This document shows, one piece after another, positions 1 through 6,500 of a stretch of 6,680 bases of DNA. Below the pieces are notes generated by a model. The model made no database searches, was not told the DNA's origin, and saw only the letters and a program-made list of their open reading frames with translations. The translations under genes were made by a program, and so were the position numbers. Within the stretch, counting starts at the first letter, position 1. The number at the start of each line of letters is the position of its first letter. Origin of the DNA: an uncultured Clostridia bacterium (GTDB lineage Bacteria; Bacillota; Clostridia; Oscillospirales; Acutalibacteraceae); assembly GCA_947165615.1 (NCBI GenBank), contig CAMVBD010000081.1, positions 1 through 6,680 on the forward strand, written 5' to 3'.

Positions 1-15
1 ACAGCATTTCTGCGG

Positions 16-44
16 CGGCGTGCCCTCGGGCGCGCCGTTTTTTT
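16..44 (+). terminator. Intrinsic terminator of an upstream gene outside the window
   Basis: Positions 16-24 pair with 29-37 as a 9-bp, almost all G-C stem with one U-G wobble (21/32) and a CTCG loop. Seven T residues follow at 38-44. This is a classical Rho-independent terminator. No coding region ends inside the window before it, so it most likely ends a + strand gene just to the left. It also insulates the promoter that begins at 70. Confidence 0.85.
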
Positions 45-69
45 GTGAGTCCCGGACGTCGGAGCGCAC

Positions 70-98
70 TTGACAAAACCGAAACGGAAAGGTAGAAT
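70..98 (+). promoter_or_regulatory. Sigma-A promoter for the hypothetical gene/phosphoesterase pair
   Basis: A perfect -35 box TTGACA (70-75) is followed after exactly 17 nt by the -10 box TAGAAT (93-98), one base from consensus. Transcription would start near 105, leaving a leader of only about 15 nt, so the GAAGGGGG ribosome binding site (105-112) sits at the very 5' end of the mRNA. No operator-like palindrome is visible around it. Confidence 0.82.
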
Positions 99-119
99 AA
101 AACCGAAGGGGGCGTATTT

Positions 120-887
120 ATGCCGCGTTATGAAAGCAATTTCGTCATCTCCCAGCCGCCGGCGGCGGTGTTCAACATGATCCGCGGGTTTCTGCAGGCG
201 GAAGGGTACGAATACACGGTCTACGGGGACGAGCAACTGTTCAAAAAAGGCGTCGGCGTCGTCGCTGCGCCGTCCTTCATCGCCGTGACGTTTCCGGGCA
301 ATACCGTCAAAATACAGGCGCTTATCAAATTCGCGGTCCTGCCGGGCGTGTACGCCGGGGAAATGAATCTGGAGGGCTTTACGGGCATTGCCGTCAAGCA
401 GCCGCTGAAAGCCCGAGTCGAGTATATCGAGCGGATGATCCTGTCGACCGGCGGCGTCTTTATCTCCCGCATTGTCGAACAGAAAGCGCCGCCCCTCAAA
501 GGCGCCGCGGCGCCGGCCATGCCTGTGGCTGCAGTCAACCGCGCCGCCCCCGTTGTTCCCCCAAAGCCTTATCCTCAGCAATACGCGCAGCCGCTTCCTC
601 CGCAGGGACAGCAGCCGCTTCCTCCACAGGGACAGCAGCCGCAATACCGGCAGCCGGTACCCATGCAGGGACAGTACCCGCCGCAGTACGGCCAGCAGAT
701 TCCGCCGCAGTATCAGCCCCAATATCAGCCCCAATATCCGCCGCAGTACCAACCCCCGTATCAGTCTGCCCCGCAGCCGTATGCCCAGCCTGTCCCGCAG
801 ACGCCGCAGGTTCCGCCGACCGGCCCCCAGCCGCAGCCCGTCCCGCAGTCCCCTGACGGGACCGACGGCAAAAACAAAACCGAATGA
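120..887 (+). CDS. Uncharacterised protein with N-terminal folded domain and Pro/Gln/Tyr-rich tail
   Basis: I do not recognise a named family. The protein has 255 residues. Residues 1-122 look like a compact alpha/beta domain, with an amphipathic helix near 15-28, alternating hydrophobic strands at about 47-75, and a closing helix ending around 108. They resemble the small domains of unknown function found in clostridial cytoplasmic proteins, but that is an impression from memory. Residues 123-150 are an Ala/Pro/Val linker. Residues 150-245 are low-complexity and very rich in Pro, Gln and Tyr (units QPLPPQGQ, PPQY, YQPQ), so probably disordered. The tail ends in a short polar stretch. No signal peptide or membrane segment is seen, so a cytoplasmic location is likely. 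ATG at 120 lies 7 nt after an AGGGGG site. The gene is first in a unit with the downstream phosphoesterase. The tail may act as a scaffold, binding surface or condensate-forming region, but no function is assigned. Confidence 0.85.
   Translation: MPRYESNFVISQPPAAVFNMIRGFLQAEGYEYTVYGDEQLFKKGVGVVAAPSFIAVTFPGNTVKIQALIKFAVLPGVYAGEMNLEGFTGIAVKQPLKARVEYIERMILSTGGVFISRIVEQKAPPLKGAAAPAMPVAAVNRAAPVVPPKPYPQQYAQPLPPQGQQPLPPQGQQPQYRQPVPMQGQYPPQYGQQIPPQYQPQYQPQYPPQYQPPYQSAPQPYAQPVPQTPQVPPTGPQPQPVPQSPDGTDGKNKTE
588..641 (+). repeat. 24-bp tandem repeat encoding QPLPPQGQ
   Basis: Two adjacent 24-bp copies (588-611 and 612-635) differ at one base, G versus A at the third position of a Pro codon. A six-base start of a third copy follows (636-641). 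The unit is in frame and encodes QPLPPQGQ twice (residues 157-172). The near-identity at DNA level suggests recent duplication by slippage. Confidence 0.9.
711..737 (+). repeat. 12-bp perfect tandem repeat encoding YQPQ
   Basis: Two identical 12-bp units (TATCAGCCCCAA at 711-722 and 723-734) are followed by a partial third copy starting TAT. They encode YQPQ-YQPQ-Y from residue 198. With the 24-bp repeat upstream, this shows that the Pro/Gln tail grew by duplication of short in-frame units. Confidence 0.9.
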
Positions 888-890
888 CCC

Positions 891-897
891 GGGAGGA
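891..897 (+). promoter_or_regulatory. Ribosome binding site fixing the phosphoesterase start
   Basis: GGGAGGA at 891-897 lies 4 nt before ATG at 902. An in-frame ATG at 884 overlaps the previous stop codon as ATGA. That start would put this strong site inside the coding region, so 902 is preferred. Confidence 0.8.
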
Positions 898-901
898 TCC
901 C

Positions 902-2005
902 ATGAAACACAGGCTCTTTTTTAAGAAAGATACCTTTACGATCCTGCAGGCCGCGGACGTGCAGGACAACGCCATATTGTCCCTCGCCATGCGGCGGCTG
1001 CTGAAAAGGGCCGTCGCCTTTGCGGACCCCGACCTCATCATGCTGACGGGCGACAACATTTCGGGCTACGCCTGCCGCACGCGGGCGCTGACCAGATGCG
1101 CGATCCGGGGGCTTATGAAGACCCTGTCAAAATGCGGCAGGCCCATTGCGGCGGTGTTCGGCAACCACGACGATGAGGACACCGTTTTTACCAAGGACGA
1201 ACAGATGGCGCTGTATGAGACCTACACGTCCTTTGTCGGGTGCGCGGGCGTGAGAGCCGAAATGACCGTGAACGGCAATACCCGAAAGAACGTCGGCACC
1301 TACGATCTGCCGCTGTATGAAAGCGAAACGTCCGACAGGGTGCTGGCGGAACTGTGGTGCTTCGATTCCGGCACCTACAACCCGGACGAAAGCATCGGCG
1401 GCTACGGGCTTGTGTTCAGAGAGCAGATTGACTGGTACCGCGAAAAAAGCGAGGCCCTTGAACGGCAGGAAGGAAAAAAGGTGCCCGGCTACGCGTTTCA
1501 GCACATCGCCCCGCCGCAGGTGTTTGACGCGCTGCGGGAAGTAAAGCGCGGGACGCCCGGCGCGGTGAACGCCTACGACAAAGCCTATCTGCTGCCCGCG
1601 GGCCTGACGGAGCCCCTGCAGCGGCTGCGCGAGTCGCCCTGTCCCCCGAACCCGAAGGACCCGCTGGGGCACAGACAGCTTGACGCGTTTATCGAGCGCG
1701 GGGATGTAAAAGCCGTCTTTTTCGGGCATGACCACATCAATTCCTTCGTCGTGCCGTATAAAGGCGTGGATCTCGTCTCCTCCCCCGGGTGCACCTTCTC
1801 GTCCTACAACGACGACATGCGCGGCTTTCGGATCATCCGCATCCCGAAATCGGCGCCGGAAAACTGGGAAACCGAAACCGTCACCGCCGTCAGCCTGTTC
1901 CAGAACGACCCGGTCGGACGGGCGCTGCTGGCTGTTCACCGGCTGATGAAAAAGATCGAATACGGCTTTGACGACCTCAAACGAAAACTGAAAAAAAGAA
2001 AATAA
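902..2005 (+). CDS. Calcineurin-like metallophosphoesterase
   Basis: This predicted two-metal phosphoesterase has 367 residues and an unknown substrate. The family signatures are in order: ADVQD (Asp19), LTGDN (Gly50-Asp51), GNHDDE (Asn88-His89), QHI (His201) and FGHDH (Gly275, His276, His278). By family knowledge these Asp, Asn and His residues hold a binuclear metal centre. The first motif reads D-x-Q rather than the usual D-x-H, a variant I associate from memory with purple-acid/Dcr2-like relatives. A long insert between the GNHD and QHI motifs probably shapes the substrate pocket. The C-terminus is strongly basic (LKRKLKKRK) and could contact nucleic acid or membrane phospholipid. There is no signal peptide, so it is probably cytoplasmic. 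It follows the Pro/Gln-rich gene by 14 nt and probably shares its transcript. No intrinsic terminator is visible after its TAA, so some read-through into the pyr leader is possible. Confidence 0.88.
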   Translation: MKHRLFFKKDTFTILQAADVQDNAILSLAMRRLLKRAVAFADPDLIMLTGDNISGYACRTRALTRCAIRGLMKTLSKCGRPIAAVFGNHDDEDTVFTKDEQMALYETYTSFVGCAGVRAEMTVNGNTRKNVGTYDLPLYESETSDRVLAELWCFDSGTYNPDESIGGYGLVFREQIDWYREKSEALERQEGKKVPGYAFQHIAPPQVFDALREVKRGTPGAVNAYDKAYLLPAGLTEPLQRLRESPCPPNPKDPLGHRQLDAFIERGDVKAVFFGHDHINSFVVPYKGVDLVSSPGCTFSSYNDDMRGFRIIRIPKSAPENWETETVTAVSLFQNDPVGRALLAVHRLMKKIEYGFDDLKRKLKKRK

Positions 2006-2045
2006 TGAATGACCTGTAAATTTCCCGTTTTCCGAAGGTTCCCTC

Positions 2046-2074
2046 TTGACTTCGGCGGGGGAACGTGCTACAAT
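2046..2074 (+). promoter_or_regulatory. Extended -10 sigma-A promoter of the pyr unit
   Basis: The -35 box TTGACT (2046-2051) and -10 box TACAAT (2069-2074) are separated by exactly 17 nt. A TGC extension precedes the -10 (2066-2068), which should strengthen the promoter. The predicted start is near 2081, placing the PyrR-binding hairpin at the extreme 5' end of the transcript. Initiation is probably constitutive, with control exerted at the attenuator. Confidence 0.88.
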
Positions 2075-2081
2075 ACAGAAA

Positions 2082-2114
2082 ATCTTTAAGTCGGTACAGA
2101 GAGATCGGCAAGAT
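2082..2114 (+). promoter_or_regulatory. PyrR-binding loop (anti-antiterminator)
   Basis: The RNA folds into the standard PyrR target shape. The lower stem is AUCUU (2082-2086) with AAGAU (2110-2114). A 5' internal bulge UAA follows (2087-2089), then a 6-bp upper stem (2090-2095 with 2104-2109). The loop carries the diagnostic CAGAGAG core (2097-2103). By family knowledge, UMP- or UTP-bound PyrR stabilises this hairpin and so favours termination. One oddity is that the pair closing the CAGAGA loop is A2096 opposite G2103 rather than C-G. Confidence 0.85.
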
Positions 2115-2151
2115 GGCAACGCTTCCCTTACAGGAATTTTATGCCCTGCCG
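2106..2151 (+). promoter_or_regulatory. Antiterminator of the pyr attenuator
   Basis: An alternative fold pairs CGGCA (2106-2110) with UGCCG (2147-2151), GGCA (2115-2118) with UGCC (2142-2145), and UUCC (2123-2126) with GGAA (2133-2136). Its 5' arm is part of the PyrR-binding stem and its 3' arm consumes the 5' arm of the terminator, so the folds are mutually exclusive. When pyrimidine nucleotides are low, this fold should let transcription into pyrC continue. Confidence 0.72.
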
Positions 2152-2171
2152 AACCCCGGCGGGGCTTTTTT
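2143..2171 (+). terminator. Attenuator terminator before pyrC
   Basis: GCCCUGCC (2143-2150) pairs with GGCGGGGC (2158-2165) as an 8-bp stem with one U-G pair and a 7-nt loop. Six T residues follow (2166-2171). It lies only 17 nt before the pyrC start codon and just ahead of the ribosome binding site. That position fits a regulated terminator of pyrC rather than the end of the phosphoesterase gene. Confidence 0.88.
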
Positions 2172-2178
2172 CTCTGAC

Positions 2179-2185
2179 AGGAGGG
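2179..2185 (+). promoter_or_regulatory. Ribosome binding site fixing the pyrC start
   Basis: AGGAGGG at 2179-2185 precedes ATG at 2189 by 3 nt. A longer in-frame ATG at 2141, with a weaker AGGAA at 2132-2136, would start inside the attenuator stem and add 16 residues with no family counterpart. The 2189 start is therefore chosen. Confidence 0.85.
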
Positions 2186-2188
2186 TCT

Positions 2189-3358
2189 ATGGCGATCAAC
2201 GTGTTTTCATCCGCTCTGTTTCCCGGTTTTGCCCCGACCCTTCCCGCGTCGGTGACGGATCGTCTTTCCGCCGACCGCGACTATACTGTTTTTCCCGGTT
2301 TTTGCGACGTGCATGTGCATTTTCGCGAACCGGGTTTTTCTTATAAAGAGACCATCAAAACCGGCACCGAAGCGGCAAAGGCCGGAGGCTACACTGCCGT
2401 GTGCACCATGCCGAACCTCGATCCCGTGCCCGATTCCCTCCCCCATTTAGACGAGCAGCTTGCCCTCATCCGGCGCGACGCGGAGATTTCCGTGTACCCC
2501 TATGCCGCCATTACGGTCGGAGAAAAGGGTGAAACGCTGTCCGACATGGAGGCCCTTGCCCCCTTTGTCATCGCGTTTTCGGACGACGGGCGCGGCGTGC
2601 AGGACGAGGGAAAAATGCGGGAAGCCATGACGCGGGCCAAGGCGCTGGGAAAGCTCATTGTCGCGCACTGTGAAGTAAACGGTCTTTTGCGCGGCGGCTA
2701 TATCCACGACGGCGCTTACGCAAAAGCCCACGGCCACCGGGGCATTTGCAGCGAAAGCGAATGGCGGCAGATCGAGCGGGACTTAAAGCTTGCCGCCGAA
2801 ACTCGCGCGGGGTACCACGTCTGCCACATTTCGACCAAAGAGAGCGTGGCGCTGATCCGCGACGCGAAAAAAAGCGGCGTGGACGTTACAAGCGAAACCG
2901 CGCCGCACTATCTGGTCCTCGACGAAGCCGATCTGCGGGAGGACGGGCGCTTCAAAATGAACCCGCCGCTGCGCTCGAGAGAAGACCGGAAGGCCCTGCT
3001 GGAAGGCGTATTGGACGGCACCGTCGACATGATCGCGACCGACCACGCGCCGCATTCCGCCGAGGAAAAAAGCCGGGGGCTCGAAAAAAGCGCGTTCGGG
3101 ATCGTGGGGCTTGAGACCGCGTTTCCGGTGCTGTACACAAAACTCGTAAAGACCGGCGTGCTGTCCCTCGAAAAACTCATTGACCTGCTCGCCGTCGCGC
3201 CGCGCAAACGCTTTGGCATCCCCCATTCCGGCTTTTCGGTCTGGGATCTTGACGCTGAATATGCAATCGACCCGGCGGCGTTTCGGACCAAAGGCCGCGC
3301 AACGCCCTTTGAAGGCTGGAAGGTATTCGGAAAACACATCGAGACCCGGATCTCATAA
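2189..3358 (+). CDS. pyrC: Dihydroorotase (type I)
   Basis: PyrC reversibly cyclises N-carbamoyl-L-aspartate to dihydroorotate, the third step of de novo UMP synthesis, in the cytoplasm. The 389-residue protein carries the amidohydrolase signatures: DVHVHFREPG (His42, His44, Arg46), FSDDG (Asp132/Asp133, the type I region with a metal-bridging Asp), HCE (His160), CHIST (His213) and TDHAPH (Asp285, the expected catalytic base). The C-terminal TPFEGW segment is also typical. Only about 39 residues precede the first His motif, some 15-20 fewer than in most type I enzymes as I recall them, so the N-terminal beta-sandwich portion is reduced. All catalytic motifs are intact and I expect an active enzyme. 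It is the first gene behind the PyrR-type attenuator and is followed by carB after 142 nt. Confidence 0.95.
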   Translation: MAINVFSSALFPGFAPTLPASVTDRLSADRDYTVFPGFCDVHVHFREPGFSYKETIKTGTEAAKAGGYTAVCTMPNLDPVPDSLPHLDEQLALIRRDAEISVYPYAAITVGEKGETLSDMEALAPFVIAFSDDGRGVQDEGKMREAMTRAKALGKLIVAHCEVNGLLRGGYIHDGAYAKAHGHRGICSESEWRQIERDLKLAAETRAGYHVCHISTKESVALIRDAKKSGVDVTSETAPHYLVLDEADLREDGRFKMNPPLRSREDRKALLEGVLDGTVDMIATDHAPHSAEEKSRGLEKSAFGIVGLETAFPVLYTKLVKTGVLSLEKLIDLLAVAPRKRFGIPHSGFSVWDLDAEYAIDPAAFRTKGRATPFEGWKVFGKHIETRIS

Positions 3359-3368
3359 AACACGTGTA

Positions 3369-3441
3369 TGATGCAGAATGCAGAATACAAAATTTCGGAA
3401 GGACTCCGTCCTTGCCTGATTACAATGCGGCGCTGCGCCGC
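3369..3441 (+). repeat. Candidate dispersed intergenic palindromic repeat
   Basis: The 142-bp gap between pyrC and carB contains two tandem TGCAGAA units (3372-3378 and 3379-3385) with a degenerate third. Two perfect 6-bp hairpins with 3-nt loops follow: AAGGAC/GTCCTT (3399-3404 with 3408-3413) and GCGGCG/CGCCGC (3427-3432 with 3436-3441). Neither has a T-run, so they are not ordinary terminators. Elements of this layout, direct A/T-rich repeats then GC-rich palindromes, occur between genes in clostridial genomes as REP- or MITE-like sequences. That identity is inferred. No coding potential and no second PyrR-type site is seen here. Confidence 0.5.
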
Positions 3442-3489
3442 CCGACGCCCCATACCATTCGGTAAACCTTATCTATTTTCAATATATAC

Positions 3490-3495
3490 GGAGGT
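3490..3495 (+). promoter_or_regulatory. Ribosome binding site of carB
   Basis: GGAGGT at 3490-3495 lies 5 nt before ATG at 3501 in an A/T-rich context. It allows efficient independent initiation on a shared pyrC-carB mRNA. Confidence 0.85.
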
Positions 3496-3500
3496 CATCC

Positions 3501-6500
3501 ATGAAACGCACAGACGTCAAAAAGGTTCTTATCATCGGCTCCGGCCCCATCGTGATCGGGCAGGCCGCCGAATTCGACTACGCGGGCACGCAGGCGTGCC
3601 TTTCGCTGAAAGAAGAGGGGTACGAGGTCATTCTCGTCAACTCCAACCCCGCCACCATTATGACCGACACGTCCATCGCGGACAAGGTCTACATGGAGCC
3701 GCTGACCCTCGAATACGTGGCAAAGATTTTGCGCTACGAGCGCCCGGACGCCATCGTGCCCGGCATCGGCGGGCAGACGGGCCTGAACCTTGCCATGCAG
3801 CTCGAGAAAAAGGGCATTCTGAAGGAATGCGGAACGATGCTCCTCGGGACCTCCTCCGACTCCATCGAGCGCGCGGAGGACAGAGAGGCGTTTAAGGAGA
3901 TGTGCCAGTCCATCGGCGAGCCGGTCATCCCGTCCGAGATCACCTATTCGCTGGAAGAGGCGAAGGCGGCGGCTTTGCGCATCGGCTACCCCGTGGTGCT
4001 GCGTCCCGCCTTTACGCTGGGCGGCACCGGCGGCGGCTTTGCGAACAATGAAGAAGAGATTGTGGAGATCGGCGTCAACGCCTTCAAGCTCTCCCCCGTG
4101 CATCAGGTGTTGGTCGAAAAGAGCGTAAAGGGCTACAAGGAGATCGAGTTTGAGGTCATGCGCGACGGAAACGATCACGCCATTACCATCTGCGGCATGG
4201 AAAACGTGGACCCCGTGGGCGTGCACACCGGCGACTCCATCGTCGTGGCGCCGATTCTGTCCTTAAACGACCATGACCTTAAAATGCTGAACGACTCCGC
4301 CATCAAAATCATCCGGGAACTGAAAATCGAAGGCGGGTGCAACGTGCAGTTTGCGCTCCATCCCGAAACGAGCGAATACTTCCTCATTGAGGTCAACCCC
4401 CGCGTGTCGCGCTCCTCGGCGCTGGCAAGCAAGGCCTCCGGCTACCCCATCGCCCGCGTGACCGCCAAGATCGCGATGGGACTGACTCTGGAAGAGATCC
4501 CTGTCGCGGGCGGCACGGCGGCCATCGAGCCGAGTCTTGACTACATCGTCGCCAAGTTCCCGCGCTTTCCGTTTGATAAATTCGCCGACGCGCCGAACAC
4601 CCTCGGCACGCAGATGAAGGCCACCGGGGAAGTCATGGGCATCGGCTCCACGTTGGAAGAGTGCCTGCTGAAATCCGTCCGGTCGCTGGAAACCGGCGTA
4701 TGCCACTTCCATCTGCCCAAGTTTGACGCGTATTCGACCGAGGACCTCCTCGATTACGTCTCCGTGTTTAAGGACGACAACGTGTACGCGGTGTTCGAGC
4801 TGCTGCGCCGCGGCGTGGACATTGCAACGATCCACAACGCGACCATGATCACGGACCTGTTTTTGGAGAGCTTCAAAAAGATCGTCGACATGGAACAGGC
4901 GCTGAAAACCGGCATCAACGACGTAAAAGTCCTGCGGGAAGCCAAAAAGATGGGCTTTTCGGACAAGTACATCGCCGGCGTGTGGAACCTGAGCGAACTC
5001 GAAATCTATGAAAAGCGCAAGCTGAAAGGCATTACCCCGGTGTTCCGCATGGTGGACACCCTGCACACCGGCAAATACATCGCCTATCTCTATTCCTCCT
5101 ATTCCGGCAAGATGGACTCGCGTCTGACGGACAAGAAAAAGATCGTGGTGCTGGGCGCCGGCCCCATCCGCATCGGGCAGGGCGTGGAGTTCGACTATTC
5201 CACGGTCCACGCGGTGCAAACCATCCGCCGCGCTGGCTTTGAAGCCATTATCATCAACAACAACCCCGAGACCGTCTCCACCGACTACACGACCGCGGAC
5301 AAACTCTACTTTGAGCCGCTGACGCCCGAGGACGTGATGGCGATCGTGGATTACGAAAAGCCCGAGGGCGTGATCGCCTCGCTTGGCGGGCAGACCGCCA
5401 TCAACCTTGCGGAGCCCTTAAGACAGCGGGGCGTCAAGATCATCGGTACCGACTGCGACGCCATTGAGCGCGCAGAAAACCGCGACGCGTTCGAAAAGAT
5501 TCTGCTCTCCCTCGGCATTCCGCAGCCGAAGGGCGAGGCCGTGACGAACATTGAGGACGGCGTAAGGGCGGCAAACGAGATCGGCTACCCGGTGCTGGTT
5601 CGTCCCTCCTTTGTACTGGGCGGCAGAGCCATGCAGATCGTCGCCAACGAAAAACAACTGCGGCAATACCTGAAGACCGCCGTGGAGATCGACGCGGACA
5701 AGCCCGTTTTGGTGGACAAGTACATTCAGGGCAAGGAAGTCGAGGTCGACGCCATCTGCGACGGGCGCGACGTGTTCGTCCCCGGCATTATGGAACTTGT
5801 AGAGCGCACCGGCATCCACTCCGGCGACTCCATTTCAGTGTATCCGACCTTCTCGATCTCGAACAAGGTCAAGGGCGTCATTTTGCAGTACGCCAAAAAA
5901 CTGGGCCTCGGCATCGGCATCGTGGGACTTTACAACATCCAGTTCATCGTCGACAAAAACGAAGAGGTCTACATCATCGAGGTCAACCCCCGCTCCTCCC
6001 GCACCGTGCCGTTTTTGTCCAAAGCCACGGGCTATTCGCTTGCCGACATCGCGACCGAGGTCATTCTCGGCAAGAGCCTCAAGGAGCAGGGCATCTTCGA
6101 CCTGTACCCGGAGGAAAAGAAGCGCCACTACGTCAAGGTCCCGGTGTTCTCCTTCAATAAAATCAAGGGCCTCGACGCCTACCTCTCCCCCGAAATGAAG
6201 TCCACCGGCGAAGCCATCGGCTACGACGATAAGCTCAACCGCGCGCTGTATAAGGCGCTGCAGGCGTCGGGCACCCATCTGCAGAACTACGGCACGGTGT
6301 TCGCCACGCTTGCGGACTCCGACAAGCCCGAGGCGCTGGAACTCATCCGCCGCTTTTATAACCTCGGCTTCAACATCCAGGCGACCGCCGGGACCGCGAA
6401 ATTCCTGAAAGAGAACGGCATCCGCACGCACGTGCTCAAAAAGATCAGCGAGGACAACGAGGAGATCCCGGACGCCTTACGGCAGGGCCACATCGCCTAC

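Noticed and set aside
588..737. CRISPR array
   Set aside because: The repeats are directly tandem without spacers, and they are in frame within a coding region.
472..924. Arg/Ser-rich open frame overlapping the Pro/Gln tail
   Set aside because: It is the +1 frame of the CAG/CCG-rich repeats, which naturally reads Arg/Ser. It has no ribosome binding site of its own and overlaps a well-supported gene.
1127..2119. 330-codon open frame on the - strand over the phosphoesterase
   Set aside because: It is the antisense of a gene with intact catalytic motifs, and its translation shows no recognisable domain. GC-rich codon use leaves such frames open by chance.
2113..2346. Possible leader peptide in the pyr leader starting at ATG 2113
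   Set aside because: It has no ribosome binding site, runs deep into pyrC in another frame, and the RNA structures already explain the control. It does not resemble the enteric pyrBI leader arrangement.
3399..3441. Intrinsic terminator after pyrC
   Set aside because: Both hairpins lack a following T-run, so they are unlikely to end transcription on their own.
3446..3494. A separate promoter for carB in the A/T-rich stretch before its ribosome binding site
   Set aside because: TATATA at 3483-3488 has no matching -35 box at 16-18 nt and would place the start within or beyond the ribosome binding site. Nothing else there resembles a sigma-A promoter.
4263..5219. 318-codon open frame on the - strand inside carB, with similar antisense frames at 3495-4226 and 5835-6431
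   Set aside because: All lie antisense to conserved CarB sequence, and the translations are rich in His, Val, Asp and Gly in the pattern expected from complementing GC-biased codons.
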